Assembly: GCA_964519385.1 (NCBI GenBank)
Contig: CAZFLR010000010.1
Coordinates: 1 to 64,000, forward strand
Direction of reading: 5' to 3'
Source: SVFI01 sp964519385
GTDB lineage: Bacteria; Bacillota; Clostridia; Lachnospirales; Lachnospiraceae
DNA: 64,000 bases
Shown: positions 51,409-60,391 of the stretch, piece after piece
How positions within the stretch are numbered: position 1 is the first letter of the stretch
Layout of the letters: each line of letters opens with the position of its first letter
The notes under the pieces: generated by a model
Seen by the model: the letters and a program-made list of their open reading frames with translations, nothing else
The model's database searches: none
Told to the model about the DNA's origin: nothing
Made by a program: the position numbers and the translations under genes

Positions 51409-52854
51409 ATGGCAGACAAGAAATTAGTTGAAGCAATTACTGCGATGGATGTGGACTTTGCCCAGTGGTATACGGATGTGGTAAAGAAAGCAGAGCTTAT
51501 CGATTACACAAGCGTAAAAGGATGTATGGTACTTAAGCCGGCCGGATATGCAATCTGGGAACTGATTCAGAAACAGTTGGATGCAATGTTCAAGGCGACC
51601 GGTGTAGAAAATGTTTATCTTCCGATGTTTATTCCGGAGAGTCTTCTTCAGAAAGAAAAAGACCATGTAGAGGGCTTTGCACCGGAGGTGGCATGGGTTA
51701 CACACGGAGGTTTACAGCCTCTTCAGGAAAGAATGTGTGTGAGACCGACATCCGAGACGCTGTTTTGTGACTTTTATAAAAATGAGATTCAGTCTTACCG
51801 CGACCTTCCGAAGGTATATAATCAGTGGTGCTCGGTAGTGCGCTGGGAGAAAGAGACAAGACCGTTCCTTCGCAGCCGTGAGTTCCTGTGGCAGGAAGGT
51901 CATACAGCCCATGCGACGGCAGAGGAGGCAGAAGAGAGAACAGTACAGATGCTCAATGTCTATGCAGATTTCTGTGAAAATGTGCTTGCAATGCCGGTTA
52001 TCAAAGGACGTAAGACGGAAAAAGAAAAATTTGCCGGAGCAGAGGCTACCTATACAATAGAAGCACTTATGCATGACGGAAAAGCACTGCAGTCCGGAAC
52101 AAGCCACAATTTCGGCGACGGATTTGCAAAGGCGTTCGGTATCCAGTATACGGATAATAATAATAAGCTCCAGTATGTACATCAGACCTCATGGGGTATG
52201 ACGACGCGTCTGATTGGTGCCATCATTATGGTACACGGTGATGATTCGGGTCTTGTGCTTCCGCCGAGAGTTGCGCCGACACAGGTTATGATTATTCCAA
52301 TCCGCCAGCAGGCAGAGGGCGTGCTGGATAAGGCATATGAACTTAAGGACCGTCTGGCAGCAGCGGGCAAAGAAGGACTTCGTGTCAAGGTGGACGATAC
52401 GGATAAGAGCCCGGGCTGGAAATTCTCCGAGTGTGAGATGAGAGGAATACCGGTTCGTGTGGAGATTGGTCCGAAGGATATTGAGGCAAATAAATGTGTT
52501 CTTGTACGTCGTGACACAAGAGAAAAAACAGAGTGCAGTCTTGATGAGATTGAGACAAAGGTAACGGAGCTCCTTGACAGAATGCAGGTAGAGATGCTTG
52601 AACATGCAAGAGCACACAGAGAAGAGCATACTTATGTGGCTCATAATATGGAAGAATTCGAGAAGCTGTTCACGGAGAAGTCCGGATTTGTCAAAGCAAT
52701 GTGGTGTGAAGACCAGGCATGTGAGGATATTATCAAGGAAAAACTCAGTGTAACAAGCCGTTGTATGCCTTGGGAACAGGAACATATTGCAGATACATGT
52801 GTATGCTGTGGCAAACCGGCCAAGAAGATGGTTTACTGGGGAAGAGCATACTAA
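51409..52854 (+). CDS. proS: Prolyl-tRNA synthetase, archaeal/eukaryal-type
   Basis: A 481-aa class II synthetase without the bacterial editing insertion. It keeps the class II motifs (GVENVYLPMFIPES, RPTSETLF with WCSVVRWEKETRPFLRSREF written in 20 residues, and the GMTTRLIGAIIMVHGDDSG motif 3). A ProRS-specific C-terminal domain has a zinc-type Cys set (CMPWEQEHIADTCVCCGKP) and ends in Tyr, as in archaeal and eukaryal enzymes. AAAAGGAG precedes the ATG. Expression is controlled by the T-box upstream. Confidence 0.97.
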   Translation: MADKKLVEAITAMDVDFAQWYTDVVKKAELIDYTSVKGCMVLKPAGYAIWELIQKQLDAMFKATGVENVYLPMFIPESLLQKEKDHVEGFAPEVAWVTHGGLQPLQERMCVRPTSETLFCDFYKNEIQSYRDLPKVYNQWCSVVRWEKETRPFLRSREFLWQEGHTAHATAEEAEERTVQMLNVYADFCENVLAMPVIKGRKTEKEKFAGAEATYTIEALMHDGKALQSGTSHNFGDGFAKAFGIQYTDNNNKLQYVHQTSWGMTTRLIGAIIMVHGDDSGLVLPPRVAPTQVMIIPIRQQAEGVLDKAYELKDRLAAAGKEGLRVKVDDTDKSPGWKFSECEMRGIPVRVEIGPKDIEANKCVLVRRDTREKTECSLDEIETKVTELLDRMQVEMLEHARAHREEHTYVAHNMEEFEKLFTEKSGFVKAMWCEDQACEDIIKEKLSVTSRCMPWEQEHIADTCVCCGKPAKKMVYWGRAY

Positions 52855-52912
52855 TTTTCGTATAAAAAAGAAGAGATAGACAGACAATGAAAATGAAAGA
52901 AGGTATCGTGTT

Positions 52913-54109
52913 ATGAATATTTTGGTTATCAATTGCGGAAGCTCTTCACTTAAATATCAGTTAATTGACAGTGAGAGTGAAATGGTTCTCGCAAAGGGAC
53001 TCTGCGAGCGTATCGGTATTGACAAAAGTGCGATTACACATCAGGCAGGAGAAGGAGAAAAGATAAAAACCGAGCTTGAGATGAAGGATCATACACAGGC
53101 TGTGGCAGCAGTCATTGACAAGCTTACGGATCCGCAGGTAGGAGTTGTAAAATCACTTGATGAAATCGGGGCAGTCGGACACAGAATCGTGCACGGCGGA
53201 GAAAATTTTGCAAGCAGCGTAATCATTGATGATGAGGTGATTGCAGCGATTGAAAAATGTAATGATTTGGCACCGCTTCACAATCCGGCCAATCTGATCG
53301 GTATCAATTCCTGCAAAGAAATTATGCCGGGAGTTCCGATGGTAGCAGTATTTGATACGGCCTTTCATCAGACAATGCCGAAAAAAGCATATTTGTACGG
53401 CCTTCCATATGAATATTATGAGAATTACAAAGTGAGACGATATGGTTTCCACGGTACAAGCCATGATTTTGTAAGTAACCGCGTGGCAGAGCTTCTGGGC
53501 AAAAAACGCGAAGATCTTAAGATTATTGTCTGCCATCTCGGAAACGGTGCCTCCGTTTCTGCGGTCAAAAACGGTAAATGTATAGATACCTCAATGGGTC
53601 TGACTCCGCTTGAGGGTCTGATTATGGGAACCAGATCCGGAGACCTGGACCCGGCAATCATCAGCTTTCTTGCAGAAAAAGAAGGAAAGACCGTACAGGA
53701 GATTATTGATATCTGTAATAAAAAATCCGGAGTGCTCGGTCTGTCCGGAGGACTTTCCAGTGACTTCCGTGATTTGGCAGCAGCGGCGGAAGCCGGAGAC
53801 GACAAAGCGTCTGCAGCACTTAAAACATGGGCTTACCGTGTGGCAAAATATGTAGGTGCTTACGCAGCAGCCATGAATGGTGTGGATGTGATTGCATTTA
53901 CAGCAGGTGTTGGTGAAAATAACATTTCGGCCCGTGCGGATGTCTGTGAGTATCTTGGTTACCTCGGGGTAACGATTGATGCAGAGGCAAATAATGAGCG
54001 CGGAGAAGAAATCCGTATTTCAACATCTGAGAGTAAAACACAGGTGTGGGTTGTTCCGACGAACGAGGAGCTTGCGATTGCAAGAGAGACACTTCGTCTG
54101 GTAAAATAA
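52913..54109 (+). CDS. ackA: Acetate kinase
   Basis: A 398-aa ASKHA-fold kinase interconverting acetyl phosphate and ADP with acetate and ATP. Motifs are VINCGSSSLKYQL (about 4-16), VFDTAFHQTMPKKAYLYGLP (about 144-163), RRYGFHGTSHDFVSNR, HLGNGASVSAV and FTAGVGENN. Full family length. pta is not adjacent in this window. It follows proS by 58 nt with an AGAAGG ribosome site. Confidence 0.97.
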   Translation: MNILVINCGSSSLKYQLIDSESEMVLAKGLCERIGIDKSAITHQAGEGEKIKTELEMKDHTQAVAAVIDKLTDPQVGVVKSLDEIGAVGHRIVHGGENFASSVIIDDEVIAAIEKCNDLAPLHNPANLIGINSCKEIMPGVPMVAVFDTAFHQTMPKKAYLYGLPYEYYENYKVRRYGFHGTSHDFVSNRVAELLGKKREDLKIIVCHLGNGASVSAVKNGKCIDTSMGLTPLEGLIMGTRSGDLDPAIISFLAEKEGKTVQEIIDICNKKSGVLGLSGGLSSDFRDLAAAAEAGDDKASAALKTWAYRVAKYVGAYAAAMNGVDVIAFTAGVGENNISARADVCEYLGYLGVTIDAEANNERGEEIRISTSESKTQVWVVPTNEELAIARETLRLVK

Positions 54110-54202
54110 ATACTGAAAATGCAGATACGGACAGAAACAGGGGTAAAAGGAGCAGTTCTTTTATGCCTGTTTCAAGTCTTTTATAGAAAGAAGGAATTGT
54201 TC

Positions 54203-54607
54203 GTGAAAAAAAGAATCGTAAATTATATGGATTACATAGACAGGCTTTTGGCGGATGATGCGCAGAAGATGGAAGAGGATTATGAAACACTCATAAGACA
54301 GCATTTGATTCAGATTGATTTCTTTATGCATGAAAGACTTGTGCATCTGCTTGTAACACTGGCATTTGCCATTTTCGGTTTTATGATTTTTGTTGCTCTG
54401 GTCATGAATTTCCAGCCGGGACTGCTTTTACTGTTTGCAGCGATTCTTGTGTTGCTTGTACCGTATATTATGCATTACTATCTGTTGGAGAACGGAGTGC
54501 AGAAAATGTACGGACAATATGATGAAATGCTCCGCCGTGCCATGAAAACAGCAGAGAATTTAGGAGTTTGTGAAAAAATAAATGAAAAAGATAGTGAGTT
54601 TTATTAA
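54203..54607 (+). CDS. Small two-helix membrane protein
   Basis: A 134-aa protein with a soluble helical N-terminus (about 1-48), two hydrophobic helices (about 50-72 and 77-96) and a charged C-terminal helix. GTG 54203 is preferred because GAAGGAA lies 6 nt upstream. The longer frame from 54119 has no ribosome site. No family recognised. It overlaps the following permease by 26 nt, so the two are translated together and may form a complex. Confidence 0.75.
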   Translation: MKKRIVNYMDYIDRLLADDAQKMEEDYETLIRQHLIQIDFFMHERLVHLLVTLAFAIFGFMIFVALVMNFQPGLLLLFAAILVLLVPYIMHYYLLENGVQKMYGQYDEMLRRAMKTAENLGVCEKINEKDSEFY

Positions 54608-55709
54608 GGCAGAAGTGGTACTCACCGTAGCCATAGGTCTGGCAGTGATTTCCATGTTCTTTGTGACACCTTCCGCGGCCTATGCCGGGTATATGAACTG
54701 GCAGGTACTTTCGCTTTTGCTTTGTCTTATGATAGTTATGGAGGGACTCAAGAGACTCGGAGTTTTCTCTTCTATAGCCGGATTACTGATGAGAAAGGTA
54801 AAATCCTTTTCCCGGCTGGTATTTATACTTGTTTTTTTGTGCTATTTCAGCTCCATGTTCATCACAAATGACGTGGCTCTGATTACGTTTGTTCCGTTTG
54901 CCGTCGAGGTTCTTCAGGTGGCGGGAAAAGAGAAAAAGATGATACCGGTCATTGTATTACAGACCATTGCGGCCAATCTCGGAAGTATGCTGATGCCAAT
55001 CGGAAATCCGCAGAATCTTTATTTGTATGAGCATGCAGGTTATACCCTCGCACAGTTTCTTGGAATCATGTTTCCGCCCTGCGCGCTGTCTTTTGTACTT
55101 TTGTTCACAAGTTGCCTGTGGGTAACTAAAGGAGAGAAGATGGATGACATGGTATTTCCTTCAGTACAATATTGGACGAAGAAGCGGATGGTTCTTACGG
55201 GAATCTATGTTGTCCTGTTTTTTGTCAGTATTCTGGTAGTGGCGGATGTAATATCGTTTGTCGCAGCACTTGCCATCACGCTGCCTGTCGTTCTGATTGT
55301 GGACAGAAAGACATTCCTGACCGTGGATTACTGTCTTTTGCTGACATTTTGCGGTTTCTTTATTTTTGTCGGAAATATGGGAAATATACAAAGTGTAGCG
55401 ACACTTTTAGAAGGCTGGATGCAGGGAAGAGAATTTATTGTCTCCGTGCTTACAAGTCAGATAATCAGTAACGTTCCGGCTGTGCTTTTGCTCTCGGGCT
55501 TCACGGAAAATTACAGGGCACTTTTGCTTGGGGTCAATATTGGAGGCCTCGGTACGCTGATTGCTTCCATGGCGAGCCTTATCTCATACAAAGCGTTTGT
55601 CAGGAAATACCCGCAGGAAAAGGGAAAATATCTGTTATATTTTACCGGTGTAAATCTGCTGTATTTAATTATTTTCATTTTGGGATATTTCCTGTTGTAC
55701 GGATTCTAA
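54582..55709 (+). CDS. ArsB/CitM-type (ion transporter superfamily) permease
   Basis: A 375-aa protein with about ten hydrophobic helices in two repeats. Motifs typical of the superfamily are SSMFITNDVALITFVPFAVE (about 88-107), NLGSMLMPIGNPQNLYLYE (about 130-148) and the second-repeat ISNVPAVLLLSGF. Members transport arsenite, Na+, citrate or other anions. Specificity is not readable here. It overlaps the small membrane protein by 26 nt. Confidence 0.85.
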   Translation: MKKIVSFIKAEVVLTVAIGLAVISMFFVTPSAAYAGYMNWQVLSLLLCLMIVMEGLKRLGVFSSIAGLLMRKVKSFSRLVFILVFLCYFSSMFITNDVALITFVPFAVEVLQVAGKEKKMIPVIVLQTIAANLGSMLMPIGNPQNLYLYEHAGYTLAQFLGIMFPPCALSFVLLFTSCLWVTKGEKMDDMVFPSVQYWTKKRMVLTGIYVVLFFVSILVVADVISFVAALAITLPVVLIVDRKTFLTVDYCLLLTFCGFFIFVGNMGNIQSVATLLEGWMQGREFIVSVLTSQIISNVPAVLLLSGFTENYRALLLGVNIGGLGTLIASMASLISYKAFVRKYPQEKGKYLLYFTGVNLLYLIIFILGYFLLYGF

Positions 55710-55727
55710 AAACAGAAAGGACACACA

Positions 55728-57056
55728 ATGATAACTCTTCCACAAGACGTATCAAAAATTATTTCCATATTAGAAGAGGCCGGATATGAGGCGTATGCAG
55801 TCGGAGGCTGTGTCAGGGACAGTATTCTCGGAAAGGAGCCTAATGACTGGGATATTACAACCAGTGCACTTCCGTCACAGGTCAAAGACTTGTTTGCAAG
55901 AACCATCGATACAGGTCTGATTCACGGAACTGTGACCGTGATGATGCACCATGTCGGCTATGAAATTACGACCTACCGGGTGGACGGTGAGTATGAGGAT
56001 GCGAGACATCCGAAGGAGGTAACCTTTACCCGTGATCTGGCAGAAGACCTGAAGCGACGCGATTTTACAATCAATGCGATGGCATACAATGAGACACAGG
56101 GGCTGGTAGACTTATTCGGCGGAATGGAGGATTTGCGGAGAGGAATGATTCGCGCCGTCGGAGATCCGGTGGAACGCTTTACGGAAGACGCGCTCCGTAT
56201 GATGAGGGCGGTCCGTTTCGCAGCACAGCTCGGATATTGTATCGAGGAGGAAACCTTTCGGGCAATACAGGAGATGGCGCAGTCACTGACAAAAATCAGT
56301 GCAGAGAGAATACAGGCAGAGCTCGTCAAGTTGCTGGTTTCCGACCATCCGGAGCACATGGGGCTTCTCTTTGAATCCGGTATTACGAAGGTGATTATGC
56401 CACGGTTTGACCGTATGATGGAGACCGGACAGAATAATCCGCATCACTACTATAGTGTGGGTATGCATACCATACATGCGATGGAGCATGTGAGGGGGGA
56501 TAAAGTGCTCCGGCTTGTCATGCTGTTTCATGACATGGGAAAGCCGGATACCAAAACAACCGATGAAAAAGGTATCGATCATTTTCACGGACACGCAAAG
56601 GTGTCAGAGCAATATGCAAAGCAGATATTGAGGGAGCTGAAGTTTGATAATGACACATTGCATAAGGTTACAAAGCTTACCTTCTGGCATGACCACAAAA
56701 TTCATGCCAATCCCAAAAGCGTCCGGCGCGCACTGAATGAGCTTGGAGAAGAGCTGTTCCTTTTGCTTTTGGAAGTAAAGCGTGCGGACATCTTCGCACA
56801 GAGCACATTTAAAAGAGATGAAAAAATAGAAGACCTGCAGAAGCTGGAAGAAATTTATCACCGGATTAAAGAGAGCAGAGAATGCTTTTGCCTTAAGGAT
56901 CTTGCCGTGTCGGGGCAGGACCTGATTGCGCTTGGAATGAAGCCGGGACCGGAGATAGGAAAAATGTTACATCAGCTTTTAGAAATTGTTCTTGAGGACC
57001 CCTCAAAAAATGAAAAAGAAAACTTGCTTTGTGTTGCATCAAAAAGCATTTTTTAA
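55728..57056 (+). CDS. cca: CCA-adding tRNA nucleotidyltransferase
   Basis: A 442-aa class II nucleotidyltransferase. The head domain has AVGGCVRDSILGKEPNDWDI (about 24-43) with metal-binding DxD. The neck and body have RRDFTINAMAYN, then GGMEDLRRGMIRAVGDPVER and EDALRMMRAVRFAAQLGY. A C-terminal HD domain (HAMEHVRGDKVLRLVMLFHD, MGKPDTK, about 245-272) is typical of one bacterial subgroup. It is needed because tRNA genes such as tRNA-Phe here do not encode CCA. AAAGGA precedes the ATG. Confidence 0.94.
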   Translation: MITLPQDVSKIISILEEAGYEAYAVGGCVRDSILGKEPNDWDITTSALPSQVKDLFARTIDTGLIHGTVTVMMHHVGYEITTYRVDGEYEDARHPKEVTFTRDLAEDLKRRDFTINAMAYNETQGLVDLFGGMEDLRRGMIRAVGDPVERFTEDALRMMRAVRFAAQLGYCIEEETFRAIQEMAQSLTKISAERIQAELVKLLVSDHPEHMGLLFESGITKVIMPRFDRMMETGQNNPHHYYSVGMHTIHAMEHVRGDKVLRLVMLFHDMGKPDTKTTDEKGIDHFHGHAKVSEQYAKQILRELKFDNDTLHKVTKLTFWHDHKIHANPKSVRRALNELGEELFLLLLEVKRADIFAQSTFKRDEKIEDLQKLEEIYHRIKESRECFCLKDLAVSGQDLIALGMKPGPEIGKMLHQLLEIVLEDPSKNEKENLLCVASKSIF

Positions 57057-57061
57057 ATTCT

Positions 57062-57105
57062 CCCTTCATAAGATGAATAAGACATTCTTATGAAGGGGTT
57101 TTTTT
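57062..57105 (+). terminator. Terminator abutting the next start codon
   Basis: CCCTTCATAAGA (57062-57073) pairs with TCTTATGAAGGG (57086-57097), followed by GTTTTTTTT and directly by ATG 57106. As at 10517-10562, the only ribosome-binding sequence of the next gene (AAGGGG) sits in the 3' arm of the terminator and the U-tract is the spacer. Confidence 0.85.
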
Positions 57106-58104
57106 ATGAATGACAGAGCAGCTTCTTTGTTTGAGAAATATGATTTGACAATAGAAAGAACAAGAAAAGGACGCGGAGCCATTATCGCCGAAACGGAACA
57201 GGGAACGGTCGCGCTTGTAGAATACAGCGGCCCTTTAGACCACCTTGCCATGGAGGAGGAGCTTCTGAAAAAAATTTCCGAAAACTATACCAATCCGTTG
57301 GATCTTGTTGTGAGGACAAGGGAAGAGGAATTGTTTTGTACGGATTATGAAGGAAAGAAGTATATTGTAAAAAAATATGTGGAGGGGCAGGAATGCGATG
57401 TCTCTGATAAAGGAGCGTGTGTAAAAGCAGCCGGTGCGCTGGCACGCCTTCATCTTGCCATGAGAGGACTGGATTGTTCTTCCCAGCCGGGTCTTTATGA
57501 CAAGGCGGATGTTTTGTATGAAGATTTCAACCGACGGACGGCGGAAATTGTCCGGACACGCAATTATATAAGGAAAAGCCCGAGAAAGGAAGAGTTTGAA
57601 TTGTCGTTTCTTTCTGCCTGTGACAGGTATCTGGAGCAGGCGGAAGCAGCATATTCTTTTCTTGATGAGGACAGCTCGAGAAGATTGAAAGATAAGCAGC
57701 TATGTGAAAGGATGCTGATACACGGAGACTGTAACCATCATAATGTACTGTTTGCCGGAGACCGGATTACATTTATCAATTTTGAAAAAATGGGAGCACA
57801 TCTTCAGATGAAAGATGTGTACCTGTTTATGAGGAAAATACTGGAAAAAAATGACTGGTCTTATGAGATTGCAATCAGTATTTTAACTGCCTATGAAAAG
57901 CTCTTGCCGCTTGAAAAGGCTGAGCGGAATTATCTTTACGCGAGATTTCTTTATCCGGAAAAATTCTGGAAGATTGCAAACGGCTATCTGAACAGAAGAA
58001 AGTCAGTGCCGGCTAGACGACAGCAGGAGAAGCTTACGGCTTTTGAGCAGAAGGAAGAGAAAAGACAATTGTTTTTGAATAAATGGCTGGAAACATGCAG
58101 ATAG
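57106..58104 (+). CDS. CotS-like kinase-fold protein
   Basis: A 332-aa protein of the aminoglycoside phosphotransferase/CotS fold. The catalytic-loop motif HGDCNHHNVLF is at about 206-216. The Mg-binding DFD/DFE position reads INFEK (Asp replaced by Asn), so activity is doubtful, though this subgroup in Clostridia often carries Asn there as far as I recall. The C-terminus is basic and helical. CotS proteins belong to the spore coat in Bacillus, which fits other sporulation genes nearby. Translation must initiate within the terminator stem. Confidence 0.75.
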   Translation: MNDRAASLFEKYDLTIERTRKGRGAIIAETEQGTVALVEYSGPLDHLAMEEELLKKISENYTNPLDLVVRTREEELFCTDYEGKKYIVKKYVEGQECDVSDKGACVKAAGALARLHLAMRGLDCSSQPGLYDKADVLYEDFNRRTAEIVRTRNYIRKSPRKEEFELSFLSACDRYLEQAEAAYSFLDEDSSRRLKDKQLCERMLIHGDCNHHNVLFAGDRITFINFEKMGAHLQMKDVYLFMRKILEKNDWSYEIAISILTAYEKLLPLEKAERNYLYARFLYPEKFWKIANGYLNRRKSVPARRQQEKLTAFEQKEEKRQLFLNKWLETCR

Positions 58105-58140
58105 TGTGTGCTATACTTAGCGCAGAAAGGAAGGCTGCAT

Positions 58141-59493
58141 ATGAGAAAATATGTTATGCGGTTCTTTATTTTCTGCGCTGTTTTTCTGATGCTGCAGGGC
58201 TGTGGCTCTGCGCAGGAAACGACAGAGGATACAATTGCACTCTGGGAGACCTTACAGGAACAGGAACCGACCCCGATTCTTGCGGATTCGCTGGACCGTG
58301 CTGTGATACAGAAAATAGATGAAACGAAACAAAAAATTACCTTTTATAATTTATCGGTCGGAAAAAGCTATACACTCTCCTACGACAATGCGACGGGAAT
58401 CAAAAGCCGCTATGAGGAAGAACTGGTGGCGGGACAGCTTGCAGAAGGTGACCTTGTGGAAGTTACCTTTGTAAAGGATACCAGACAGGCTAAGAATATC
58501 TGGCTGGATAAATCGGTGGCCGTGACGGAGGAAGTTACCGGATTTAAGATGAATCGCACGGCGAGAATCTTTGAAGTGAACGGACAGCAATATTCTATCG
58601 ACCCGTCGGCTCCGGTTATCTCCAATGGAGAAGTGCTGACACTCATGGATATCAATGATGTGGACACTTTGCGTATCAACTGTGTGGACCGGACGATTTA
58701 CAGCATATCCGTCACGAACGGGCACGGATACGTCCGGCTGGTCAATGCAGACAGCTTTGTGGGAGGATGGGTAGAATTCGGCCAGTCCATCATACGCAAG
58801 GTAGAAAAGGATATGCTTCTGCTTTTACCTTCAGGCTCATATGAAATGCTTATTTCCAACCAGGGAAATGTCGGAACGAAATCTGTTGTTGTAGAATCAA
58901 ACGAAGAGACACAGGTAGATGTTTCCGATCTTGTGAAAGAGGAGCAGGGAGAAGATAAAATCGGCGGAATTGTATTTACAATCACGCCTTCGGATGCGGT
59001 GCTTAAGGTTGACGGAGAGGAGACAGATTACAGCAGCGTTGTGAGTCTTGCTTACGGTATTCATCATATAGAGGTGTCAAAGACGGGATACAGTACCCTG
59101 TCAAGATATATTAAGGTCGGACAGGAAATGGCAAATATCAGTATCAATATGGAGAATGCCACAGACGATTCGGACGATTCCGGCACTTCTTCGGACAGCG
59201 GAACTGCTGATGAGGATGACAATATTACCGTGAGCGGTAATTCACCGATGACTCCGTCGGAAGACGAGGGCTATAAGGTTTACATTGACGCGCCGGAGGG
59301 TGCAGAACTTTATGTTGACGGCAAATATATCGGTATTGTACCGACGAATTTTTCAAAAAAAGCGGGAACATATACCGTTTCCGTAAGAAAGAGCGGATAT
59401 AAGACAAGAAGCTATTCTCTTGAGGTGGATAACTCCCGGAAGGATGTCAGATATTCCTTCTCGGCTTTGGAAAAAGAAGAGCAAAATAACTGA
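58141..59493 (+). CDS. PEGA-domain lipoprotein
   Basis: A 450-aa protein with a lipobox LQGC (Cys about 21). A beta-rich region (about 40-250) is followed by a first PEGA domain (about 275-335, TPSDAVLKVDGEE, GIHHIEVSKTGYSTLSR). An Asp/Ser-rich linker comes next (about 343-375) and then a second PEGA domain (about 382-440, APEGAELYVDGKYIGIVPTN as its core). PEGA domains are found in surface proteins. The function is unknown. ATG 58141 follows GAAAGGAAGG. It is 36 nt after the kinase-like gene. Confidence 0.85.
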   Translation: MRKYVMRFFIFCAVFLMLQGCGSAQETTEDTIALWETLQEQEPTPILADSLDRAVIQKIDETKQKITFYNLSVGKSYTLSYDNATGIKSRYEEELVAGQLAEGDLVEVTFVKDTRQAKNIWLDKSVAVTEEVTGFKMNRTARIFEVNGQQYSIDPSAPVISNGEVLTLMDINDVDTLRINCVDRTIYSISVTNGHGYVRLVNADSFVGGWVEFGQSIIRKVEKDMLLLLPSGSYEMLISNQGNVGTKSVVVESNEETQVDVSDLVKEEQGEDKIGGIVFTITPSDAVLKVDGEETDYSSVVSLAYGIHHIEVSKTGYSTLSRYIKVGQEMANISINMENATDDSDDSGTSSDSGTADEDDNITVSGNSPMTPSEDEGYKVYIDAPEGAELYVDGKYIGIVPTNFSKKAGTYTVSVRKSGYKTRSYSLEVDNSRKDVRYSFSALEKEEQNN

Positions 59494-59543
59494 CATGTCA
59501 GGGGTGCAAACCACCGGCAAACTCCTATCACGGTCTAAGGGTT

Positions 59544-59581
59544 AAAAAAGCCTTAAAAAAGGCGCGAAAATGGCTTTTTTT
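59544..59581 (+). terminator. Terminator between the PEGA lipoprotein and hup
   Basis: AAAAAAGCC (59544-59552) pairs with GGCTTTTTT (59572-59580), followed by a T-run. The 50 bases before it (59494-59543) are GC-richer than the surroundings, with a GCAAAC repeat and AGGGGT/ACTCCT complementarity. I cannot assign them. Confidence 0.75.
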
Positions 59582-59583
59582 CC

Positions 59584-59612
59584 TTGACAATATAAATAAA
59601 AAGAGATATAAA
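59584..59612 (+). promoter_or_regulatory. hup promoter
   Basis: Perfect TTGACA (59584-59589), 17 bp, TATAAA (59607-59612), leaving a leader of about 70 nt before HU. It fits a highly expressed gene. Confidence 0.85.
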
Positions 59613-59687
59613 TAGTATTAGGCATTTTCCGGAGAAGGAAAATGGTAGCAAATTAAAAATAATACTCAGTAAGAGGAGGAAGTTCAA

Positions 59688-59963
59688 ATGAACAAAGCAG
59701 AATTAGTTGCAGCTATGGCTGATCAGGCAGGATTATCTAAAAAGGATACAGAAAACGCATTAAAGGCTTTTACAGATGTTGTTTCTAACGAATTAAAGAA
59801 AGGCGGAAAAATCCAGTTAGTAGGATTCGGTACTTTTGAAGTTTCTGAAAGAGCAGCAAGAGAAGGAAGAAATCCACAGAGTGGTGAGCCGATGAAGATT
59901 GCAGCTTCTAAAGCACCTAAATTCAAAGCAGGTAAGGCTTTAAAGGATTTAGTAAACGCTTAA
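59688..59963 (+). CDS. hup: HU-type nucleoid protein
   Basis: A 91-aa HU/IHF-family protein. It starts MNKAELVAAMADQAGLSKKD and contains the conserved GFGTFEVSERAAREGRNPQS (about 46-65) with the DNA-binding arm, then the FKAGKALKDLVN end. It compacts DNA. AGAGGAGG precedes the ATG. It is the first gene of the hup-rqcP-yabP region, separated from rqcP by a terminator. Confidence 0.97.
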   Translation: MNKAELVAAMADQAGLSKKDTENALKAFTDVVSNELKKGGKIQLVGFGTFEVSERAAREGRNPQSGEPMKIAASKAPKFKAGKALKDLVNA

Positions 59964-59989
59964 TTTTGGATTTTCAGATTAAGAGTTCG

Positions 59990-60022
59990 ATGAGGTATAT
60001 GCGTGCATATACCTCATTTTTT
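59990..60022 (+). terminator. Intrinsic terminator after hup
   Basis: ATGAGGTATATGC-GT-GCATATACCTCAT, a 13-bp perfect stem, followed by TTTTT. It ends most hup transcripts 25 nt before the rqcP start. Confidence 0.9.
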
Positions 60023-60047
60023 ATGAAGGAAAACGGAGAGGCAGAAT

Positions 60048-60287
60048 ATGAGACTTGACAAATATTTAAAGGTATCGCGTCTTATAAAGAGACGCACGGT
60101 GGCAAATGAGGCCTGTGATGCAGGCCGTGTCATGATTAATGACAAGGTGGCAAAGGCAGGAACGGAAGTAAAGCCGGGTGACAAAATTACAATTAATTTC
60201 GGCAATAAGGACGTAAATGTCGAGGTTTTGACCGTACAGGAAACTGTCCGGAAGGAAGAGGCAAAAGAGATGTTCCGCTATTTATAG
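60048..60287 (+). CDS. rqcP: S4-domain RNA-binding protein RqcP
   Basis: A 79-aa protein made of an S4 domain (MRLDKYLKVSRLIKRRTVAN, then GRVMINDKVAKAGTEVKPGD). It corresponds to Bacillus YabO/RqcP, which works with RqcH at stalled large ribosomal subunits during Ala-tailing. Its place just before yabP, yabQ and divIC supports this. The gene's stop codon lies in a terminator stem. AGAGGCAG precedes the ATG. Confidence 0.93.
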   Translation: MRLDKYLKVSRLIKRRTVANEACDAGRVMINDKVAKAGTEVKPGDKITINFGNKDVNVEVLTVQETVRKEEAKEMFRYL

Positions 60288-60301
60288 CGGGACATTTTTT
60301 A
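60270..60301 (+). terminator. Terminator overlapping the end of rqcP
   Basis: ATGTTCCGCTA (60270-60280) pairs with TAGCGGGACAT (60285-60295; one G-U) around TTTA, followed by TTTTT. The stem includes the last codons and stop of rqcP, and separates it from yabP. Confidence 0.82.
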
Positions 60302-60308
60302 TATACCG

Positions 60309-60337
60309 GAATACTTTTTGTGCTCGCATCATATATT
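60309..60337 (+). promoter_or_regulatory. Candidate sigma-E promoter of yabP-yabQ
   Basis: GAATACT (60309-60315), 14 bp, CATATATT (60330-60337) resembles sporulation sigma-E promoters (GAATA-type -35, CATAnnnT -10). yabP and yabQ are mother-cell genes in Bacillus, and the terminator just upstream implies a separate promoter here. Confidence 0.5.
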
Positions 60338-60391
60338 TAGATGTCCGGGTTGAATTTTGCGGACGGGATTGAGGCGTAAGGAGGATAAAAG

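Noticed and set aside
59494..59543. Possible riboswitch before hup
   Set aside because: The GC-richer stretch with a GCAAAC repeat lies before the terminator and upstream of the hup promoter, so it belongs to the 3' end of the PEGA transcript. It matches no riboswitch class I know.
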